A DNA stretch of 64,000 nucleotides, from contig OX419760.1 in NCBI GenBank assembly GCA_948567375.1, positions 15,624,001 to 15,688,000 of the forward strand, in the 5' to 3' direction. The DNA comes from Lunularia cruciata (lineage: Eukaryota; Streptophyta; Marchantiopsida; Lunulariales; Lunulariaceae). The notes under the pieces are model-generated. The model saw nothing but the letters and a program-made list of their open reading frames with translations, was not told the origin of the DNA and did no database searches. The position numbers were made by a program, and so were the translations under genes. Of the stretch, positions 8,982 through 18,117 are shown in pieces. Each line of letters opens with the position of its first letter. The stretch's first letter is position 1.

Positions 8982-11599
8982 TGTGGTGCACACATTTTTT
9001 GTTTTTTTCAAAATAGAGGAGAAGAAGTGTATAGAGAAGTTGGATTGCGCCTGTATGGCCAAAGAAGGCAAAAAAAATTGTCTTTGGGATGAAACCCAAA
9101 GTAAAGTGACTTCGGGTCATAAGGCAAAGTACTCGGAAATGCCCTGTCAGCATACAATACGAAGTAAATTTTCTTCAAATCGGGGGAGCTCAACCCGAGG
9201 CAAAGACAGTCTAACAACCTTTTGTTGGGGCGAGAAATTCAAGAAGGGGCCGTTTCAAAACTGGCAGCTCATACGCACGAAGGTTGATTGACAGTGACAG
9301 GTGCATGCCAGAGGTGTGATTTCTTGGTAGAAACTCGAAGTGACAGTGAAGACGGTGGAGAAATGACCTCGGCACCAGCGGCTGAAGAATACGAAGAAGA
9401 AGTGCAAGCCAAAGTAGAAGCCAAAGACAATGCGGCGCTGGAAGACAAATTACCAGTGCTCGAGGAGAAGAAGATCGCAGTACAGCGAGGAGTTCGATTG
9501 AAACGTAAGGCGAAGTGTGAGGCAGGGCCGAGTAAAGTGAAGGAAGAGGCAGAAGACAGCACGGGTAGTGAGGCATCAATCCCAATACAAAGACTTCAGA
9601 GAAGAAGGCGCGTATCAGGAGAACACGAGGAGAAACAAGAAATTACTCCGTGGGAGGAAGAAGTTGCCAGTGAGGGAGTAGAGTACCTGCAAGAGGTAGT
9701 GTGCCCGTTGTTGGTGAAGTTGGAGCAGAAGAAGAAGGAGATGCAGTCGACTTGTCCAGAAGTAAAGACTGTATTGCATGTGGTAGCAAGATTAGAAGAG
9801 GAGAACTCAGAGTTGAAGAGGAGTATAACCCGAGGTGAGAAGGAGAGAGAAGTACTATGAGCGGAAGCAGTAGAGAGAAGTCAGGTAATTGAAGACCTGA
9901 AGAGAGAAGTGAGCTATCAAGAGGATCTTGCGAGGAAGAGTGACATCGCAAGGTAGAGATAGGTAGCGGAGCACAAAATCTTGAAGCAGCAGTTTGCTGA
10001 TTCAAGAGTAGAACTTATCCATGCTATGGTGAGGGTAGCATCAAAGGAACAAGAGCTCGATCGAGTGATGGAGAGTATGGAGGAGAAGAAGCAACTCTGG
10101 CAAAGAGAGTTGTCTGTGCGGTATAGAGAAGAAGAGAGATTACAAGAGTTACTTCGTAATCAGGAAGAGAAAGTTGTACAGAAGGAGAAAGAGAAGGAAG
10201 CGGTGAAGGCCGAGTTCAAGGAAGAGTTGGCGATGTACAGAGAGGAATGGCTTGCAGATCGGGAACAAGAACGAAAGACAAGATTGGAGCCATTGAAGGA
10301 GATAGTCCTCAGAGTGAATGCAATGTTAAGTACAGAAGCCAGCGTTTGAATTGAAGAAGCACGACTACACAAGTTGAAGTTGTTGGTGCAGGAGACAAGG
10401 CAAAGACAAGCAAAGGACATGGAGATGAATGCCTTGTTAATCAAACTAAGAACTCGTGTAGATAGAAAGGTGTTAGAAGTAGAGGATAACATTTCAATTA
10501 GATTAGACCTAGTGAAAATAGAGTTAGAAAAGCTTCGGAAAGATGTTAAGGCAAAACCCGAAGTAGATAACATAGGAATCCAAATGTCTTCGGAGTTGCC
10601 CTCAGAGACATTAGAGAAGAGTGGGTCGAAAGATGAAGAGTTAGATAGATTACCCACTAGTGCAATTTCAGATCAGGAAAGAGAATTGCTAGATCTGGTC
10701 AAAGAAGTAGGAGATGTGAAACCCGAGGAAAATGTAGTAGGAAGTAAGATTACTTTGGGTTCGGGTTTGAAAGCCGAGGAAGAAGTAGACATCGGATCGG
10801 ATTAGTAACCGATTTGAGATTTGAAGGGGCAGATATGAAGAGGTGCATTGTCATTTTGGATCTGCAGGTTAGAACAGTTGTGGTAGAACGGTATAGTTGT
10901 TAGAACTTTCGATTTTTTCACTATTTAAGAGTGGCATTTGCAGAAAAATGTTGTTCAGTGCTCATTATTTCTGAGAATAGATAAAGCGAAGTGCTGTGAA
11001 GTAGTGCTCGTCGCTTGAGCTTGATTCCGAGTATCAACTTTGCAATTGTGTTTGTGAGTGTTTGGAGAAATTCAAAGTGCAAGTCAGAGTGCTTGTTGGA
11101 TGTTGGATTCCATAGCCTTGATCTTCATTTTGTGTGTTTGATCCTGAGTGAAGTGCAATTGAAGCAATGCCTTGACAGATCTGAGAGGAATTGTAGTGTT
11201 GGTAGTATTCTGCATTTGGGAGTGCATTGCGAAGTTGATGTGAAGCAATTTCGATCGAGGAAGTTGTGCCTTCAGTGGAGGGGTGGAACACAATTTTAAG
11301 GCAAAGTCGTTTTGCAGTGAAGTGCCGTTTTCAAGAGAGCCTGAATCATCACAATCAAGATTGTTTGGAAAGAATTGAAGGATTTGTGATTAAGGAGTGT
11401 GAATTTCTGACAAGACTGCAAGTCAGTGCTTGTTACTCTCTTCTGGGTGTGGTTTCTACCTGAGAGATTAAAGACGCAACCAAGAAGAACTACATGTTAC
11501 TGTTTGACTTCGTATTTGGACATTTTTGACTTGTATCTCTATGGGAACAAACTTTACTTACCCAATTACTGCGAAAGTGATATTTGCCGGGTTGTCACA
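8982..11599 (+). mobile_element. CCE-B: coiled-coil element, complete ends, 2618 bp
   Basis: Plus-strand copy with both ends and a perfect 5-bp TSD, GTTTG at 8977-8981 and 11600-11604. Ends are TGTGGTGCACACATTTTTTG and CCGGGTTGTCACA. I see no long terminal repeats within it. Compared with CCE-A and CCE-C it lacks about 1.2-1.3 kb that would encode the N-terminal part of the protein, but it keeps the acidic, coiled-coil and C-terminal parts and a ~790-base 3' region. The 3' region has a TATA-like CTATTTAAGA near 10920. The element may be a non-autonomous transposon, or a large solo LTR with an ORF in it; TG...CA ends and a 5-bp TSD fit an integrase-type insertion in both cases. Confidence 0.88.
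9288..10805 (+). pseudogene. CCE-B protein: acidic and coiled-coil parts (three in-frame pieces)
   Basis: Reads from DSEDGGEMTSAPAAEEYEEE (acidic) through a basic KRKAKCEAG patch and a long Glu/Lys/Gln-rich coiled coil (about 9640-10340) to an acidic C-terminus ending EEVDIGSD at 10805. Stops at 9858 (TGA), 9955 (TAG) and 10347 (TGA) divide it into pieces of 190, 122 and 143 residues. Heptads such as LVKLEQKKKEMQ and LARLEEEN-like segments match CCE-A. The same C-terminus EEVDIGSD is found in CCE-C and CCE-E. Unknown function; a Gag-like assembling protein is one possibility. Confidence 0.6.
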
Positions 11600-11755
11600 G
11601 TTTGTAGTGGCACTTCTACACTATGATATGATTCTGGGTCTACCTTGGCTTGAAAGTCATAAGGTTCAATTTGATTGGACCCAACGTCAAATTCAAGTAC
11701 AACACCAAGGTAGAAATTTCCGATTAGGTTGTCTGGCACCTGTGAGTAAGACACC

Positions 11756-14424
11756 TAAGAATAGTCAGTCCCAAGATGGGAAGTTTGTTGAGAAGGTAGC
11801 CATAGAGCAAATCTGGAAGGGAGATGAGTCCCAAGATAGGAAGTTTGCCAAGAAGGCAACCATGGAGCAAGCTTGGAAGAGAGATGAGTCCCTAGAAGGG
11901 AAGTTTGTTAATGAAGCAGCCATGGAGCAAGCTTTGGAGGAAGATAAGTCTGTATTTGCAATGTGGATCAAGCCGATTGCACAAGAACAATCTGAGGAGG
12001 GCCAGGTGCCGCATCAAGCAACGGTTGATTGGATAGTTTAGGAGTTTGCAGATGTGTTTCCGGATGATCTGCCAAAGGGATTACCCTCTGATCAAGGTAT
12101 GCCCTTCAAGATCAAGTTATTGCCAGGGAGTACTCCAATGAGTAGACCAATCTATCGGCTCTCACCAAAGGAGTTGGAGGAGTTGCAAACAATACTTACA
12201 GAGTTGTTGGAGAAGGATTTCATACAACATAGCACCTCTCCATGGGGAGCACCGGTACTATTTTTTCCAAAGAAGGATGGTTTTGTATTGATTACCGTGG
12301 GCTCAATAAGCAAACCGTGAAGAATGCATATCCCTTGCCTCGGATTGATGACCTACTTGATCAATTAAGTGGAGCACGCTACTTTTCCAAGCTAGATCTT
12401 CATAGCGGCTATTGGCAAATTCCTATTGAAGGAGAGGACGTGCAAAAGACTGCCTTTCGCACAAGGTATGGACATTTTGAGTGGAGAGTTCTACCTTTTG
12501 GACTCACTAATGCTCCAGCAGTCTTCATGGATCAGATGCATTGGGTTTTGGAGGGGCTATTGGATCAATCCATGGTAGTGTTCTTAGATGATATATTAAT
12601 CTATAGTAGGACAGAGGCAGAACACAAGAATCATGTGCGAGAAGTCCTAAGACGACTACGACAGTGGAAATTTTACTACAAGAAGTCAAAGTGTGCTTTT
12701 TGGCAAAAGGAGGTTACCTTCTTGGGTCATAAGATCTCATCCGAGGGGATCAAGATAGAAGAAGAGAAGATCAAGGCCATTACTGATTGGCCTACCCCGA
12801 AGGATGCTACCAAAGTACGAGCATTTAATGGATTGGCCAGTTTTTACCAACGGTTCATCCACTATTATGCTCACGTGGTTGCACCATTGACTGACCTCTT
12901 GGGTAAGAACTTGAACTTCCAATGGACCACCAAGCATGAAGAAGCATTCCAGAAGTTAAAGCATATGGTGTCTTCAAGACCCATTCTTCAACCATATGAT
13001 CCTCAACTACCTTGTGTGGTTGATTTTGATGCTTCTAACTTTGCAATTGGAGTTGTGTTGCAACACAAATTTCCAGATGGACTACATCCTATTGCCTTTG
13101 TGTCTCACCAACTAAATATAGCTGAAAGAAATTACTCTGCTTGAGATTGGGAACAACTTGCAATGGTATATGCCACCAAGGTATGGAGGCATTATCTCTC
13201 GGGGAAACGAGTGATCATGCGAATTGATCACAAGCCATTGTTGCAGACCTTACACCTAGAGCACATGAAGAGTTGACATCATCAATGGGAAGAGCAACTC
13301 CAATTGTTCAACATCAAACTTGAGTACAAACCAGGTTGGTTCCATGTCATCCTTGATGCTCTATCACGACAACCTGATTTGAAGTCTCTTCCTCTCATTG
13401 CGGCAGCAATTACAACGGTGCCAATTGATCCCAAGATTCATAACGAGTTTTGGTTAGCTCTACAGCAAGATCCCTTCTTCCAAATGGGACATGGTCTACT
13501 AACAACAAGTGACAGAGAGTACAACACCTTCTCCTTAAAGGAAGGCCTTCTATTCCATGCAGACCGGATCTATGTTCCAGCCAAAGGTGATCTTCGACTT
13601 GTGCGCCTTCAAGAAGCCCATGATTTACCCATCGCTGGTCACATGGGTGTGGACAAGACCTTGGATACCCTCCAACGTCAATGGTGGTGGCCCAACATGA
13701 CACGAGATGTTCAAGAATTTGTCCGATCATGTGAGAGCTGCCAACGTAACAAGGCCAGCAACTAGAAGCCGGGTGGACTCCTTCAACCGCTTGCCGTTCC
13801 ATCAGCTCATTGGGAGCATGTGAGCTTGGATCTCATCACATCCTTGCCAAAGACAAAACAAGGACACACCGCCATCGTGGTGTCTGTGGATAAGCTTAGT
13901 AAGAAAATCCACTTGGCACCAACTTGTGATACCGTGGATGCTCCAACCTTAGCACAAATCTACTTTGACAATGTCTTCAAGCATCATGGAATGCCATGCA
14001 TACTCATCTCCAACCGTGATCCTCGCTTTACCGGGAAGTTTTGGCAAGCACTCTTTCAGATACTTGGCACCAAGCTTGCTTTGTCCACGGCCTATCATCC
14101 TCAAACTGATGGACAAACCGAACGTGCAAATTGTACATTGGAGGATATGTTGCGTGCCTTTGTCAATTTCCACCATACCAATTGGGATGAAAGTCTTGCC
14201 GCTGCCGAATTTGCCTACAACAATTCCAAACAGGCAAGCACCGGATTCTCTCCTTTCTTTCTCAATTTTGGCCAAGATCCGCTTGTTCCAGATTCTCTTC
14301 TTGCTCCCCCTCCATCTCAGGTTCCTCATACTTCCACATTCTTGACCACTATATCCCAATCTCTCCAACAAGCCAAGTCTCACCTCCTTGTTGCTCAGAA
14401 TTGCCAAAAAAAAATGCGGACCAC
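11756..14424 (+). pseudogene. pol: Gyp2 pol: RT, RNase H, integrase (broken)
   Basis: A short linker with three imperfect repeats of a 20-codon unit (11765-11970, SQD/E-GKFV-KVAMEQ type) precedes reverse transcriptase. RT runs from VFPDDLPKGLP (12054) over a frameshift near 12285 to [36 protein letters not shown] and the catalytic FLDD at about 12580. RNase H follows ([12 protein letters not shown]) with stops at 13142 and 13275. The integrase has its zinc domain (HMGVDKTL... CESCQRNK, 13640-13760), a stop at 13763, and the core with LDLI, ISNRDPRFTG (Asn where the second catalytic Asp is expected) and TDGQTERAN. It is cut at 14424 by CCE-C. Confidence 0.9.
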
Positions 14425-15219
14425 TATGACAACCCGGCAAATATCCCTTTTGCGGTAATCGGGTAAGTAAAGTTCTTTCTCGAAGAGATACGAGTCAGAA
14501 TTGGTCAAATACAAAGCAAAGTAACAATTTCAGTTCTTCTTGAGTTCTTCTTTAGTCTCTCAGGTAGAAACCACACCTAGAAGAGAGTAACAAGCACTGA
14601 TTCGCAGTCTTGTCACAAATTAACACTCCTTAATCACAACTCCATCAAATCTTTCCAAACAATCTTGATTGTGATGATTCAGGCTCTCCCAAAAATGGCA
14701 CTTCACTGCAAAACGACTTCACCTCAAAATTGTGTTCCACCCCTCCACTAAAGGCAAAACTTCCTCGATCAAAATTGCTTCACATCAACTTTGCACTACA
14801 CTCACAAATGCAGAATACTACCAACACTACAATTCCTCTCAGATCTGTCAAGGCATTGCTTTGATTGCACTTCACTCAGGATCAAACACACAGAATGAAG
14901 ATCACGGCTGTGGAATCCAACATCCAACAAGCACACTGACTTGCACTTCGAATTTCTCCAAACACTCACAAACACAATTGCAAAGTTGATACTCGGAATC
15001 AAGCTCAAGCGACGAGTACTACTTCACAGCACTTTGTTTTATCTATTCTCAGAAATTATGAGCACTGAACAACATTTGACTGCAAATGCCACTCTTAAGT
15101 AGTGAAGCAATTGACAGTTATCTTCCTAATGTACCTTCTCCTAACAACTCTACAAACCTGTAGATCTGAAATGACAATGCACCTCTTCATATCTGCTTAT
15201 TCAAATCTCAAATCGGTTA

Positions 15220-15878
15220 CTAATCCGATCCAATGTCTACTTCTTCCTCGGCTTTCAAACCTGAACCCAAAGTAAATTTACTTCTTACAACTCTATCCTC
15301 GGGTTTCATATCTTCTACTTCTTCTACCAGATCCAGCAATTCTTTTTCTTGATCTGAAATTCCACTAGTGGGTAATCTATCTAACTCCTCATCTCCCGAC
15401 CCACTCTTCTCTAATGTCTCCACTGGTAATTCCAAAGATATTTGTACTCTTATGTTATCTACTTCAATTTCACCAACAATGGGCACACCACCTCCCTCAG
15501 ATACTCCACTCCGTCTCTCGCAACTACTTCTTCCTGCATAGAAATCTCCTTCCTTACCTCTTCTTCACCCGATACTTGCCTTCTCCTCTGCAGTCTTTGT
15601 ATCGGAATCGAAGCCTCACTTCCCAAGCTTTCTCCTACCTCTTCCTTTGCTTTACTCGGCCCTACTTCACACTTTGCCTTACGTCTTGAGCGAACTCCTC
15701 GCTGTACTGCAATCTTCTTTTCTTCGGGCACAGTTACTTTGTCTTCCAACAGTGTGTTGTCTTCAGCTTCCATCTTGGCTGGAACTGCTTCTTTGTAGTC
15801 GTCAGCTGTTGGTGCCGAGGTCATATCTCCCCCTTCATCACTGTCGCTACTCGTATCTCCACTCTGCAGCGTTAGCTC
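15220..15878 (-). pseudogene. CCE-C protein, C-terminal part
   Basis: Minus-strand pieces: 15878-15480 with an acidic region and a basic RSRRKAKCEVG patch ending at LVKLK, then a jump to the acidic C-terminal tail (15486-15220) that ends EEVDIGSD. The coiled coil of about 400 residues seen in CCE-A and CCE-B is missing between them. The two halves are in different frames or separated by a stop. The N-terminal half is at 24950-26035. Confidence 0.55.
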
Positions 15879-16566
15879 TATAACACCCATTTGTGCATGT
15901 GTGTGGTATTGTGATATTTAGCTTGGTATTACAAGTACTTAAGAGATATTATTTAGAGATAAAGGATGGTTCTATATTAGTCATGGTTAGCTAAAGTTAG
16001 TCATAGCTAAGATAGAGAGGACCTTACTTTAGAGGAAGCAGAAAAGATGAGCACCACTATTTTGGATTTTAGTGTGTTGACTTGGTATTATTCCTAGGTG
16101 TTTGGCTTTGAGGAAAGAGTTGAGAACTCTTTGGTCCGCAAGCCTTTTTGTTTTGGATTCTTCTTTAGTCCAAGGATAACCCATGTGAAGGAATCCTTGA
16201 CTTAGTGGTTAGGTCAAGATAAGACCACATGCTTAGAGGAATATGCCCATGTGAATGGATATTCCTTTCTACTTTTTGACTTTACTTGACTTTTAGTCTA
16301 GTAACTTGAGTTACTAAGGTAATTAGTAACTTTGGTACGTAACTATTTCACAAGTATATAAACAAGGGGTGAGGAGGTACTCAACATCCTTTCATTTGCA
16401 ACTCTCTCTCTCTCATTGAGTTCTCTAGTAAGCAATGTCTTGAGTCTTGGAGTGTTAGCCTTGGAGGAGTATGATGGAGTTCAGGTTCTTTGCCTTCTTA
16501 GTTCATGGTGCGCTACCATAATAGCCATTAGAGGTTCATCATGAGTGAGAGACAGACCGGCTCACA
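15879..16566 (+). repeat. Gyp1 copy 2 5' LTR
   Basis: 688 bp, TATAACACCC (TGTAACACCC in the other LTRs) to GGCTCACA. A TATA box TATATAAAC lies about 210 bases before its end (near 16356). Confidence 0.94.
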
Positions 16567-16570
16567 TTTT

Positions 16571-16589
16571 TGGTTCTGTTGCCGGGACC
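16571..16589 (+). other. Gyp1 copy 2 primer-binding site
   Basis: TGGTTCTGTTGCCGGGACC, a few bases behind the LTR. It resembles the tRNA-Asp-type PBS TGGCGCCGTTGCCGGGGA of Athila/Tat elements, with changes. Copy 3 has TGGTTCCGTTGCCGGGAC. Confidence 0.6.
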
Positions 16590-16607
16590 TCTCTAGAAGG
16601 CAAGATA

Positions 16608-16778
16608 ATGTTCCGCATTCAATTCTACATTAGGTAGAAGGAGGCTATGAGAGCTCACTTGGAGAAAACATTAGGAGAGGAGAGTGCTGAACTTATGTAA
16701 CAGAACCAAGATCCATTTGTATACCTTGTAGTTCATTATGATGTCTTTGAGGTGATTTTGTACATCTTGTACACATGA
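16608..16778 (+). pseudogene. ORF0 of Gyp1 copy 2, two stops
   Basis: Same position and length (171 bases) as the intact 56-aa ORF0 of copy 3. Stops replace codons 10 and 32 (TAG and TAA). The end VVHYDVFEVILYILYT is kept. The stretch from here to 17425 is leader sequence in which I see no gene; it is alike in copy 3. Confidence 0.6.
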
Positions 16779-17425
16779 GAGGAATTGGAGAGATTGTGTG
16801 AGGTGGATTGCAGATTTTGAGGATTAAGGTGATTTTTGGGCAAAATCTCAAGTTTGAGATCTGGACTTGAAATTTCTACACATGATAGCTTGGGTTATCT
16901 TTCAGTTAGCACACTTGAAATTATTGTGAGAGCTACTATGCGCACTGGTCTAGAAGTTTTGAAAGTTGATAGGGTAAAGTGCTCTCGCAACTGCATGCTC
17001 TCTGGAAAATTGTACAGAATCCGCCATTTCTTCAATTTTTAGTGAATTGTCCTGAAAATTTTCAAGAAAATTCAGTGCATTTTATTCTACCTTATGCCAC
17101 AAAAATTAGAGAGAGATCATTCTTGCGCAAGGAGTTATGAGTTTTTGAAGTGAGTGGGGTGGGTTTCAGACCAAATCTGAAGTATGGGTGCTGAATAGAA
17201 AGGTGTCTAGGCCAAATGACTCAATGAAAAAATCTGAAATTTTGCAGGGAGGGACAATCTAGAGTTTTGATCAAGTGTGTAAAATCTCAGAGGACTGTGA
17301 CATACTGGTTGGGAGATTTGAGTGACATTGTGAGGAAGGGTCAATTCTACAAAGTGGAGATCCATGCATGAGAAATTTGAGATCAACAAAAAGCATGTTT
17401 GAGTGTTTAGATTCATTTTGGGAAC

Positions 17426-17899
17426 ATGGAGGGTCATCAAGAGTGGAAATTGAGATTATGCAAGGTTCCCCAAGGGTTTGAGGTGATTGTAGGGGTTGAT
17501 TTGAGGAAAAGAGAGTTTACAATAGAATTCGAAGAGAGTATTGAGAGGATCCAAAAACCTACACCACTTGGAGGAAAGAGTGAGTCTAAGTGCTTTCTAT
17601 GTGGAGAGAAGGGACATAAGGCAATTTCATGTCCATTGACCTTTGAGAGCAAGAGATTGAGGGAAAGGAGATGCTTATTTGACTTGGGTTTGCATGTTGG
17701 ACCTTCTTCACCAAGATTGGGAGGGAGAAAATCTAAGACCAAGGAGTTGTGTGAAGTTTGTAGAGTTGAAGGACTTCCAAAAGGACATGAGTGTAGTGGA
17801 GTAAAAGCACTTTTGGAAACTTTGGTGAAGGATCTAGGAGGGAGTCTTAGTACAGCTACAGAAATACTACCACCTTCATCAACTAGTTCTCAAGATTAG
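17426..17899 (+). CDS. ORF1 of Gyp1 copy 2: 157-aa zinc-knuckle protein ahead of gag
   Basis: Intact ORF, ATG at 17426 in the context GGGAACATGG. It has a CCHC knuckle CFLCGEKGHKAISC at residues 56-69 and a second Cys/His cluster CX2CX8HXC at about 109-123, then a Ser/Thr-rich tail. It lies 219 bases before the gag ATG. The corresponding ORF in copy 3 has the same length and no stop. It is separate from gag, which has its own knuckle further on, so it is an extra protein, probably nucleic-acid binding. No known accessory family of Ty3/gypsy comes to mind. In copy 2 one Cys of the second cluster reads CRVEG instead of CGVEG, but the Cys is kept. Confidence 0.7.
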   Translation: MEGHQEWKLRLCKVPQGFEVIVGVDLRKREFTIEFEESIERIQKPTPLGGKSESKCFLCGEKGHKAISCPLTFESKRLRERRCLFDLGLHVGPSSPRLGGRKSKTKELCEVCRVEGLPKGHECSGVKALLETLVKDLGGSLSTATEILPPSSTSSQD

Positions 17900-18117
17900 T
17901 GATGGAGATAAACTTTCAACTTATGGATAAACTATCCATGAGAGTTAGATTAATATGCACTCTAGGATTTGATGTTGCTATAGAAATCTTGGAGCAACCT
18001 GAACCTTTTGTGTTCCCTAGAGTGGATTATTCTCAGATGGTGTTAGTCATGTATATACTCTATTAGTAATAGAGTGAGAGAAAAGAAAAGAGAAAAGAAA
18101 GATAGTGAGGGGTTAAG

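Larger units (their letters stand above)
8708..11755 (+). pseudogene. pro: Gyp2 protease, split by CCE-B
   Basis: A retropepsin-like domain with active-site region ILVDSQSSKNCIS, where DSGAT is usual. It is cut after ECMRF at 8981 by CCE-B. After 11599 it resumes with VALLHYDMILGLPWLESH, the conserved C-terminal protease motif, in register once the insertion and one GTTTG copy are removed. Both the insertion and the Gly-to-Gln change at the active site would inactivate it. Confidence 0.85.

Noticed and set aside
9211-9585. Leu/Ser/Pro-rich ORFs opposite the CCE coiled coil (also near 140-1415 and 15414-15883)
   Set aside because: They are antisense shadows of Glu/Lys-rich coding sequence, with no motif of their own.
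8982-11599. CCE as a Helitron, hAT, Mutator or CACTA element
   Set aside because: Helitrons make no TSD, hAT 8 bp, Mutator about 9 bp, CACTA 3 bp; CCE has 5-bp TSDs and only a 4-base inverted end.
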